Assembly (NCBI GenBank): GCA_002451175.1
Contig: DKBI01000259.1
Span: forward strand, 11,793-21,541
From: Betaproteobacteria bacterium UBA6904
GTDB taxonomy: Bacteria; Pseudomonadota; Gammaproteobacteria; Burkholderiales; SG8-39
Length of the DNA: 9,749 nucleotides
Reading direction: 5' to 3'
The position numbers and the translations under genes are program-made. How positions within the stretch are numbered: the stretch's first letter is position 1; every line of letters starts with the position of its first letter. Shown piece after piece: positions 1 to 5,795 of this stretch. The notes below the pieces were generated by a model that had not been told where the DNA came from, made no database searches, and worked only from the letters and a program-made list of their open reading frames with translations.

Positions 1-1
1 C

Positions 2-217
2 CTCGATCGGGAACTGGCGCGCTTCCGCGCGTCCGTGGAGGCCGGCGAGGACGCGTTCCTCGACCCGTACGCCGCCGAGCACGAGGCCGAGTTCTTCGCG
101 GTCGCCAGCGAGGCGTTCTTCGAATCGCCCAACGCGCTGCAGACGGATTTCCCCGACCTGTACGCGCTCTTCCGCAATTTCTACCGGCAGGATCCGGCGC
201 GCCGCCTGAAGACATGA
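2..217 (+). CDS. mtfA: MtfA-like zinc metallopeptidase (M90 family), C-terminal part only
   Basis: The reading frame is open from the left edge and ends in TGA, so only about the last 71 residues are visible. They contain the C-terminal signature I associate with the MtfA/DgsA anti-repressor family: a DPYAA stretch, then AEFFAVASEAFFE, then a proline-leucine-tyrosine-phenylalanine tail closing with FYRQDP. In this family a conserved Glu near EFFAV completes the zinc site with an upstream HExxH; the HExxH is outside the window and cannot be checked. In enterobacteria MtfA binds the repressor Mlc and acts as an aminopeptidase, but that regulatory role should not be carried over to this organism. 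The stop codon overlaps the start of the next gene (ATGA), so the two are probably co-transcribed and translationally coupled. Family call is firm; physiological role is unknown. Confidence 0.85.
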   Translation, partial: LDRELARFRASVEAGEDAFLDPYAAEHEAEFFAVASEAFFESPNALQTDFPDLYALFRNFYRQDPARRLKT

Positions 218-690
218 AGACGCTGCTCATCGTCTACCACACGCAGGGCGTGAAGACCGCGCAGATGGCCGAAGCGGTGGCGCGCGGCGCGCACGCGGCC
301 TTGCACGAAGCGCAAGCCGACGGCGAGGTGCGCGTGATCGTCAAGCGCTGCGCGGACGCCAGCGCCGAGGATCTGCTCGGCGCCGACGCGCTCGCGCTCG
401 GCACGCCGGAGAACTTCGGCTACATGTCGGGCATGATGAAGGACTTCCTCGAGCGCGTGTTCTATCCCTGCGAAGGCCGCGTCGAGGGGCGGCCCTGGGC
501 GCTGTTCGTGTCGGCGGGCCAGGATGGCCGGGGGGCCATCACGTCGGTCGAGCGCATCGTCACCGGCCTGCGTCTGAAGAAGGTGCGCGATCCGATCCTC
601 GCGCTGCGCGAGGTGACGCCGCCGATCCTCGCGCAGTGCGAGGAACTCGGCGCGACGCTGGCGGCGGGAATCGCGGCGGGCGTGCTCTAG
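214..690 (+). CDS. flavodoxin-fold / NAD(P)H-dependent FMN reductase-like protein
   Basis: A 158-residue single-domain protein with a flavodoxin-like fold. It opens with a beta strand (KTLLIVYHTQG) followed by a phosphate-binding loop of the T-Q-G-V-K-T type (about residues 10-15). The second signature is GTPENFGYMSGMMKDFLER (about residues 63-81), the usual flavin-ring loop and following helix of short WrbA-like or flavodoxin-type oxidoreductases. A third strand, ALFVSAGQDGRG, provides the other flavin-contacting loop. No membrane segment or signal peptide is visible, so it should be cytosolic. The ATG overlaps the stop of the mtfA-like gene; no strong ribosome-binding site is seen, which fits coupled translation. 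The likely role is FMN-dependent electron transfer or reduction, but substrate and partner cannot be read from the sequence. It ends with TAG just before a hairpin-rich gap. Confidence 0.85.
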   Translation: MKTLLIVYHTQGVKTAQMAEAVARGAHAALHEAQADGEVRVIVKRCADASAEDLLGADALALGTPENFGYMSGMMKDFLERVFYPCEGRVEGRPWALFVSAGQDGRGAITSVERIVTGLRLKKVRDPILALREVTPPILAQCEELGATLAAGIAAGVL

Positions 691-703
691 CCCAGGAATG
701 GAG

Positions 704-744
704 CTCCCGCTCGGCTTGTCCTGGCCCCTGCAGGCAAGCGGGAG
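704..744. terminator. imperfect hairpin in the gap between convergent genes
   Basis: CTCCCG at 704-709 pairs with CGGGAG at 739-744. Inside it, CTTG (715-718) pairs with CAAG (735-738) and CCTG (720-723) with CAGG (731-734), leaving a 7-base loop. It lies 14 bases after the flavodoxin-like stop. GCCCAGG at 690-696 and CCTGGGC at 769-775 could enclose the whole structure. There is no U-tract on either strand, so it is not a canonical intrinsic terminator; it may be a 3' end stabiliser or a Rho-associated end. The rest of 691-860 shows no supported gene. Confidence 0.3.
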
Positions 745-841
745 TGAAGTCAGGGGGCTGCTGGCAGGCCTGGGCGTCGAGGGAGGAGGACTGAACCCAG
801 GCAATGAACTGTCAGCGCCCTAACGATATCCGGCGCGCCAC

Positions 842-869
842 CCCGGATTCTTGACAAAAATCATCCGGG
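842..869. repeat. inverted repeat overlapping the amidase stop codon
   Basis: CCCGGAT at 842-848 and ATCCGGG at 863-869 form 7-bp complementary arms around a 14-base AT-rich centre. The right arm covers the amidase stop codon region on the - strand. It could form a weak hairpin at the end of the polyamine operon transcript. No U-run follows the stem on either strand, so terminator function is only a guess. Confidence 0.3.
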
Positions 870-2267
870 CAACCGTGCGTGCCAATCGGTGGCGCCCTGG
901 TAGGCGTGCCCGAGCCGCAGGAGCAAGGCCTCGTCGAACGGCCGGCCGATCAGCTGGAACGCGCACGGCAGCCCGTGCGGCTGGAATCCGCAGGGCACGG
1001 CGAGCGAGGGCAGGCCGAGAAAGTTCACCGGGCGCATGAGGCGCGTCACCTGGGCGAGCACCTGCCCCATCTTCGGCCCCCCGCCGACGTCCGTCTCGGC
1101 GATCGTCGGCGTCGCGAAAGCGACGCAGGGCGCATGCACGACGTCGACCTGCGACATGACCCCGGCGAGCCATGTCTCCAGTGCGTGGCTGCGCAGGCGC
1201 AGCGCGTTGATGTATTGCGTGGCGCCCACGGCCGCACCGAGTTCGAGCCGCGCGCGCACCTGGTCGGAGTAATCCTGCGGCCGCTCGCGCAGCCAGTCGG
1301 CGTGGAGCGCGGCCGCTTCCGCGGCGATCACGGCGGTGGCGGCCTGGTTCCAGGGCTCGATGTCGGGCACGTCCACGTCGACGATTTCACAGCCCTGCGC
1401 GCGAAACACGTCCAGGCTCGAGCGCACCAGCCGCTCGATGCTGGCGTCGATGCCGTCGTAGAAATAGCCCTTGGGCACTCCGATGCGCAGCCCCTTCACG
1501 GGTCGCGCGAGCGCCGCAACGTAATCGGGCACGGGGCGCGCGCTCGTCGTGGCGTCGGCGGGATCCTGTCCCGCCAGCACGCCCAGCAGCAGCGCGCAGT
1601 CTTCCGCCGTGCGCGCCAGCGGCCCGACCGTGTCCAGCGAGAACGACAGCGGCATGGCGCCCGCCCGCGAAACGCGGGTCGTGGTCGTCTTCAATCCGGT
1701 CACCCCGCAGAAATGCGCAGGCAGACGGACCGAGCCGCCGGTGTCCGAGCCGAGCGCGGCGAAATTGGCCCGCGCGGCGAGCGAGGTCCCGGATCCGCTC
1801 GAGGACCCGCCGGTGAGATAGTCCGGATGCCACGCGTTGCGGCAGTGTCCGAGGTGGTAGTTGTGCCCGGTCGGGCCGTAGGCGAACTCGGTCATGTTGA
1901 GCACGCCGAACTGCAGCGCCCCGGCCGCGTCCAGCCGGCGCAGCGCCGTCGCCGTGGCGGGCGCCGGTCGCTCGCGCGTGATGCGCGATCCGCAGGATGA
2001 CGCCACGCCCTCGCGGTAGTACATGTCCTTGTGCGCCATCGGCACGCCGGCCAGCGGCCCTCGCAGGTGTCCGCGTTCGATCTCCAGATCGGCCAGGCGC
2101 GCGGCAGCCAGCGCCGAGGCCTCGTCGATGCGCACGAAACAGTTGAGCCTGGCATGCGCGCGCTTCGCGGCGGCGAGGGTCTCCTGCATCGCCTCGCTCG
2201 CCGACACGCGCCGTGCGCGGATGCGGCTCGCCAGCTCCGTGGCCGACAGCGCGAGCAGTTCGCTCAT
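861..2267 (-). CDS. amidase-signature hydrolase, AtzE/GatA-like
   Basis: A 468-residue amidase-signature enzyme with the whole catalytic triad: Lys80 (in GVPMAHKD), cis-Ser155 (in LTGGSSSGSG) and nucleophile Ser179 (in GSDTGGSVRLPA). The Ser-Ser spacing of 24 matches GatA. Family members cleave amide bonds in substrates as different as glutamine, 1-carboxybiuret, allophanate and acyl amides, so the fold alone does not give the substrate. Its ATG overlaps the stop of a 64-residue GatC/AtzG-like gene (ATGA), and a purine-rich GGAAGGGGG lies 5 bases before the start. This arrangement recalls the AtzE-AtzG hydrolase, in which a tiny GatC-like subunit stabilises the amidase. It is not a standard GatA operon, because no gatB or full gatC is present. 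It is the last gene of a spermidine operon, so a urea-derived, carbamoyl- or acyl-polyamine substrate is possible but unproven. Confidence 0.9.
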   Translation of the reverse strand: MSELLALSATELASRIRARRVSASEAMQETLAAAKRAHARLNCFVRIDEASALAAARLADLEIERGHLRGPLAGVPMAHKDMYYREGVASSCGSRITRERPAPATATALRRLDAAGALQFGVLNMTEFAYGPTGHNYHLGHCRNAWHPDYLTGGSSSGSGTSLAARANFAALGSDTGGSVRLPAHFCGVTGLKTTTTRVSRAGAMPLSFSLDTVGPLARTAEDCALLLGVLAGQDPADATTSARPVPDYVAALARPVKGLRIGVPKGYFYDGIDASIERLVRSSLDVFRAQGCEIVDVDVPDIEPWNQAATAVIAAEAAALHADWLRERPQDYSDQVRARLELGAAVGATQYINALRLRSHALETWLAGVMSQVDVVHAPCVAFATPTIAETDVGGGPKMGQVLAQVTRLMRPVNFLGLPSLAVPCGFQPHGLPCAFQLIGRPFDEALLLRLGHAYQGATDWHARLPG

Positions 2268-2458
2268 CGCGCGCCCCCTTCCAGCACGCGGATGAACGCC
2301 GACGGCTCGCGCTCGAACGCGAGCGCGTGCGTGGCGGCGCGCTCGGTCTGCAACTGGGCGGCGAGCGTCGTGGCCAGCGCATCGGCACGCTCCGGCGGCA
2401 GCGCGACGCCCTGCTGCGCCAGCAGCTGGGTGTGGAAGTCCTGGGGTTTGACGGCCAT
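2264..2458 (-). CDS. small GatC/AtzG-like amidase partner (DUF4089-type)
   Basis: A 64-residue, mostly helical protein without a signal peptide or membrane segment. The pattern is a first helix ending LLAQQGVALPPE, a long alanine-rich helix (ADALATTLAAQLQTERAATHAL) and a short tail EREPSAFIRVL. This resembles the DUF4089/AtzG proteins encoded beside AtzE-type amidases, which are relatives of GatC and wrap round the amidase. The resemblance was judged by eye; a profile search would settle it. The gene is clearly set up for translation: GGAGG lies 7 bases before the ATG, and its TGA overlaps the amidase start (ATGA), which favours equimolar co-production. Prediction: it forms a complex with the downstream amidase. 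It is short enough for automatic annotation to miss. Confidence 0.75.
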   Translation of the reverse strand: MAVKPQDFHTQLLAQQGVALPPERADALATTLAAQLQTERAATHALAFEREPSAFIRVLEGGAR

Positions 2459-2465
2459 GAGGGTT

Positions 2466-2470
2466 CCTCC
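2466..2470 (-). promoter_or_regulatory. strong Shine-Dalgarno site of the GatC/AtzG-like gene
   Basis: On the - strand GGAGG (continuing as GGAGGAA) stands 7 bases before the ATG at 2458. It is the best ribosome-binding site in the operon and supports the small frame as a real gene with independent initiation, although it lies in a 37-base gap within the operon. Confidence 0.7.
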
Positions 2471-2495
2471 GGGAGTGATCGGGTTGGGCTGCCGG

Positions 2496-3371
2496 TTACC
2501 GCGAGTGCCGTTGCACGATGCCCATCATCTTGTAGACGAGCAATGCGGCGGCGAAATCGAACGCATGGAAGCCGGCGATCGGCGCGAATTCCAGAATGTC
2601 GAAGCCGATGATGCGCCGCTGGCGCGCCACGGACTCGAACAGGCCGAGCGTCTGGTACCAGCCGAGGCCGCCAGGCACCGGGGTGCCGGTCGCCGGCAGC
2701 ACCGACGGGTCCATGCCGTCGACGTCCAGCGTGAAGAAGACCCTCGGCGGGAACTCCTCCGGCAGCGTGAAGTGGGAGACGTTGCCCGGCACCAGCGCGT
2801 CCGCGTCCAGATAGCGGACGCCGTGCGCCGCGCGTGCCGCGCGCTCTTCCTGCGAGTAGGCGCGGTTGCCCAGCTGAAACAGCGGGACGCCGGCCTCCAC
2901 CACGCGGCGCATGACGCAGGCGTGGCTGAGCTTGGAGCCCTCGTACGCGTCGCGCAGGTCCGCATGGGCGTCGATCTGCACGACGCCGAAATCGCGCTCG
3001 CCAGCCTCCAGGTAGCCCTGGATCACGCCCCAGGTCACCGTGTGCTCGCCGCCGATCACGACGGGGAACTTGCCGAGCCGCAGGACGCGCGCCACGTCCG
3101 CGGCGATCGCCGCCAACACCGTCTCGGGCGCGCGCGCGCAGTCCACGGCGGGCCAGGTGTAGATGCCCTGCTCGCCGGGATCGCTCGCGCCGTCCCAGCG
3201 CTCGAGCTGGCTCGAGGCTTCGAGAATCGCCGCCGGGCCCTGCGCCGTGCCGCCGCCGTACGACACCGTTTTTTCGTATGGCACGGGCAGCACATGGAAG
3301 CGCGCCGCCTCCGGCGCCAGATCCGGCACCTCGCTCGCCAGGAACCGGCCGGCCTGCACCAGGCTGCTCAT
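2496..3371 (-). CDS. speB: agmatinase (ureohydrolase family)
   Basis: A 291-residue ureohydrolase predicted to cleave agmatine to putrescine and urea. All six binuclear-metal (Mn) ligands are in place: His110 (GGEHT), Asp134, His136 and Asp138 (DAHADLRD), and Asp216 and Asp218 (DVDGMDPS). Their spacing agrees with E. coli SpeB to within one residue. The signature continues LPATGTPVPGG, with Ala where APGTGTP is often found. The substrate-side loop reads LSHAC rather than SHGT, and GNRAYSQEE replaces the common GIRS, so a related guanidino substrate is not excluded. Position strongly favours agmatine: speA is upstream in the same operon and the two putrescine-consuming genes lie between. The ATG overlaps the nspC stop (ATGA), with GGAG about 10 bases upstream. 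Cytosolic; length normal for the family. Confidence 0.9.
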   Translation of the reverse strand: MSSLVQAGRFLASEVPDLAPEAARFHVLPVPYEKTVSYGGGTAQGPAAILEASSQLERWDGASDPGEQGIYTWPAVDCARAPETVLAAIAADVARVLRLGKFPVVIGGEHTVTWGVIQGYLEAGERDFGVVQIDAHADLRDAYEGSKLSHACVMRRVVEAGVPLFQLGNRAYSQEERAARAAHGVRYLDADALVPGNVSHFTLPEEFPPRVFFTLDVDGMDPSVLPATGTPVPGGLGWYQTLGLFESVARQRRIIGFDILEFAPIAGFHAFDFAAALLVYKMMGIVQRHSR

Positions 3372-4567
3372 GACAGGCGGCTCCGGAAGTCGTCGTAGCC
3401 GAAGTCGCGCACGACCCGCAGGGCGTCGGTCCGCGAGTTCCAGATCGCGATGCTCGGCAGCCGCGTGCCATTGAATGTCGTCGTCTTCACCATCGTGTAG
3501 AGCGCCATGTCCTCAAACACGAGGCGCTGGCCGACGCGCAGCGGCTCGGGAAACGAAAAGTCGCCGATCACGTCGCCGGCGAGGCAGGTCAGCCCGCCGA
3601 GGCGATAGGTCTGCGCGTGCTCGCCGGGCGCGCCGCTGCCGATGATGCGCGGCCGGTACGGCATCTCGATCACGTCGGGCATGTGGCAGGTGGCGGAGGT
3701 GTCGAGCAGCGCGAGCGGCATGCCGTTCCACGCCAGGTCGAGCACCTCGGCGACGAGCACGCCGCCCTGCCAGGCGATTGCCTCCCCGGGCTCGAGATAC
3801 AGCGCCACGCCATGGCGCTCGCGGAAGCCGCGCAGCAGCGCGACGAGCGCGTCCACCTCGTAGTCCGGCCGCGTGATGTGATGCCCGCCGCCGAAATTGA
3901 TCCAGTCCATGCGCGGAATGAACTCGCCGAACTTCGCCTCGAAGGCGGCCACGGTGCGCGCGAGGGGCGCGAAGCTCTGCTCGCAGAGCGTGTGGAAGTG
4001 CAATCCGCTGATCCCGTCCAGGTCGTCGGCCGGAAACTGCGAGCGCACGATGCCGAGGCGGGAGTGCGGCGCGCAGGGGTCATACAGCGGCACCTCGCCC
4101 TCCGAGTGCTCCGGATTGACCCGCAGGCCGAACCGCAGGCCGGGGCGCCGCGCCGCCGCCGCGCGCGCGAGCGGCCGGAAGCGCGCCCATTGCGAGGGCG
4201 AGTTGAAGACGACGTGGTCCGAGATCTCGAGAATCTCCCGCAGGTCGCGCTCGGCATAGGCCGCGGAGAAGGTGTGCACCTCGCCGCCGAACGCCTCGCG
4301 GCCGAGGCGCGCCTCGTGCAGGCCGCTCGCGCAGGTGCCCGACAGGTAGCGCGCCACGAGCGGCGCGAGGCTGAACATCGAAAACGCCTTCAGCGCGAGC
4401 AGCACCTTGGCGCCGCTGTCGCGCTGCACGCGCGCGAGAATCTTCAGGTTGTCCTCGATCGAGACCTCGTCGACGACGAAACAGGGCGTGGGCACGCGCG
4501 CGGTGTCCAGCCGGCGAAAGCGCTCGGTGCGCAGGCTCTCCACGGCGGGCGCGGCGACCCCGCTCAC
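3368..4567 (-). CDS. nspC: carboxynorspermidine/carboxyspermidine decarboxylase
   Basis: A 399-residue PLP-dependent decarboxylase of the alanine-racemase-fold group. The PLP lysine is Lys60 in LLALKAF. Further family marks are FHTLCEQ (191-197), the phosphate-binding GGGHHIT (226-232), EPGEA (259-263) and the active-site Cys328 in GGLTCLAGDVIGDF. It should decarboxylate carboxyspermidine to spermidine (or carboxynorspermidine to norspermidine), the last step of the aspartate-semialdehyde route. It begins 27 bases after the dehydrogenase stop. The start taken is a GTG with GGAG only 3 bases upstream, which is tight. A second GTG eight codons later is possible, because the first 25 or so residues precede the region where homologues begin (VPTPCFVVDE). 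The stop overlaps the agmatinase ATG. Confidence 0.92.
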   Translation of the reverse strand: MSGVAAPAVESLRTERFRRLDTARVPTPCFVVDEVSIEDNLKILARVQRDSGAKVLLALKAFSMFSLAPLVARYLSGTCASGLHEARLGREAFGGEVHTFSAAYAERDLREILEISDHVVFNSPSQWARFRPLARAAAARRPGLRFGLRVNPEHSEGEVPLYDPCAPHSRLGIVRSQFPADDLDGISGLHFHTLCEQSFAPLARTVAAFEAKFGEFIPRMDWINFGGGHHITRPDYEVDALVALLRGFRERHGVALYLEPGEAIAWQGGVLVAEVLDLAWNGMPLALLDTSATCHMPDVIEMPYRPRIIGSGAPGEHAQTYRLGGLTCLAGDVIGDFSFPEPLRVGQRLVFEDMALYTMVKTTTFNGTRLPSIAIWNSRTDALRVVRDFGYDDFRSRLS

Positions 4568-4594
4568 GCGCTCCGCGGCACGCGCCGCGAGCGC

Positions 4595-5788
4595 TCAATC
4601 CATCGGCGCATCGAGCGTCTGCAGGGTCCAGGGCAGGCCGTAGCGGTTGAGGTCCTCCATGAAGGGATCGGGGTCGAACTCCTCCATGTTGAACACGCCT
4701 GCGCCGCGCCACTTGCCGGTCGCCATCATCTTCGCGCCGATCATCGCCGGCACGCCGGTGGTGTAGGAAATCGCCTGCGAGCCGACCTCGCGGAAACACG
4801 CCTCGTGGTCGCAGATGTTGTAGAGGAACGCCACCTTGTCCTTGCCGCCCTTGCGGCCGCGCACCAGGCAGCCGATGCACGTGCGCCCCTTGGTGAGCGG
4901 CCCGAGGCTCGCCGGGTCGGGGAGCAGCGCCTTGAGGAACTGGATCGGCACGATCTCCCGCCCCTGGAACACCACCGGGTCGATGCGCGTCATGCCGACG
5001 TTCTGCAGCACGCGCAGGTGGGTGAGGTAGTTCTCCGAGAAGGTCATCCAGAAGCGGGCGCGCTTCAGCGTCGGGAAGTTCTTGGCGATGGATTCCAGCT
5101 CCTCGTGGTACAGGAGATAGATCTTCATCGGCCCGATGCCTTCCGGGAAGTCGTACAGGCGGTTCACCGAAAGCGGGGGCGTCGTCTTCCACTCGCCCCC
5201 TTCCCAGTAGCGCCCCTCCGCGGTCACCTCCCGGATGTTGATCTCCGGGTTGAAGTTGGTCGCGAACGGCTGGCCGTGCGCACCCGCGTTGGCATCGATG
5301 ATGTCGAGCGTCTCGATGGTGTCGAATTCGTGCTTCGCGAGCCACGCCGTGAAGACGTTGGTCACCCCGGGATCGAAGCCGCTGCCGAGCAGCGCCATGC
5401 GGCCGCGGCTGCGGAAGCGGTCCTGGTAGGCCCACTGCCACTTGTACTCGAACTTCGCGACGTCCAGCGGCTCGTAGTTCGCCGTGTCGACGTAGTCCGC
5501 GCCGCCCGCCAGGCAGGCGTCCATGATGTGCAGGTCCTGGTACGGCAGCGCGACGTTGATCACCACGTCGGGCCGCACGCGCTGGATGAGCGCCGTCATC
5601 TGCGCCACGTCGTCCGCGTCGACCTGGGCGGTCTCCACCGGCCGGGCGATCTGCGCCGCGATGCGGCGGCACTTCTCCAGCGTGCGGCTGGCGAGCACGA
5701 TGTGCGAGAACACCTCGGGCACCTGCGCGCACTTGTGCGCCACCACCTGGCCGACGCCGCCCGCGCCGACGATCAGAACCGTCGCCAT
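4595..5788 (-). CDS. carboxynorspermidine/carboxyspermidine dehydrogenase (saccharopine dehydrogenase family)
   Basis: A 397-residue NAD(P)H-dependent enzyme. The N-terminal Rossmann motif is VGAGGVGQ (7-14), and GSGFDPGVTNVF (135-146) is the substrate-domain signature shared by saccharopine dehydrogenase-like carboxyspermidine synthases. Length fits that group, about 400 residues, and differs from lysine-pathway saccharopine dehydrogenases. Predicted reaction: reductive condensation of L-aspartate beta-semialdehyde with putrescine (or diaminopropane) to carboxyspermidine (or carboxynorspermidine). Putrescine is the likelier acceptor, because speA and an agmatinase gene supply it in the same operon and no diaminopropane-forming gene is seen. 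It starts with ATG 7 bases after the speA stop, with a modest AAGCGGA ribosome-binding site spanning the junction, and precedes nspC, its usual partner. Confidence 0.9.
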   Translation of the reverse strand: MATVLIVGAGGVGQVVAHKCAQVPEVFSHIVLASRTLEKCRRIAAQIARPVETAQVDADDVAQMTALIQRVRPDVVINVALPYQDLHIMDACLAGGADYVDTANYEPLDVAKFEYKWQWAYQDRFRSRGRMALLGSGFDPGVTNVFTAWLAKHEFDTIETLDIIDANAGAHGQPFATNFNPEINIREVTAEGRYWEGGEWKTTPPLSVNRLYDFPEGIGPMKIYLLYHEELESIAKNFPTLKRARFWMTFSENYLTHLRVLQNVGMTRIDPVVFQGREIVPIQFLKALLPDPASLGPLTKGRTCIGCLVRGRKGGKDKVAFLYNICDHEACFREVGSQAISYTTGVPAMIGAKMMATGKWRGAGVFNMEEFDPDPFMEDLNRYGLPWTLQTLDAPMD

Positions 5789-5795
5789 GTCCGCT

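Noticed and set aside
851..856. TTGACA on the + strand as a -35 box
   Set aside because: No -10-like hexamer 16-18 bases downstream, and it points into the 3' end of an oppositely directed gene.
861..2267. GatA subunit of the Glu-tRNA(Gln) amidotransferase
   Set aside because: No gatB or full-length gatC nearby, the partner is only 64 residues, and the gene ends a polyamine operon; an AtzE-type hydrolase fits better.
2031..3398. A 455-codon + strand frame opposite the agmatinase
   Set aside because: Antisense shadow; no domain, and the agmatinase metal ligands prove the other strand.
1387..3471. A 694-codon open frame on the - strand running through the amidase, small protein and agmatinase
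   Set aside because: It is out of frame with three genes that have intact motifs and has arginine-rich low-complexity composition.
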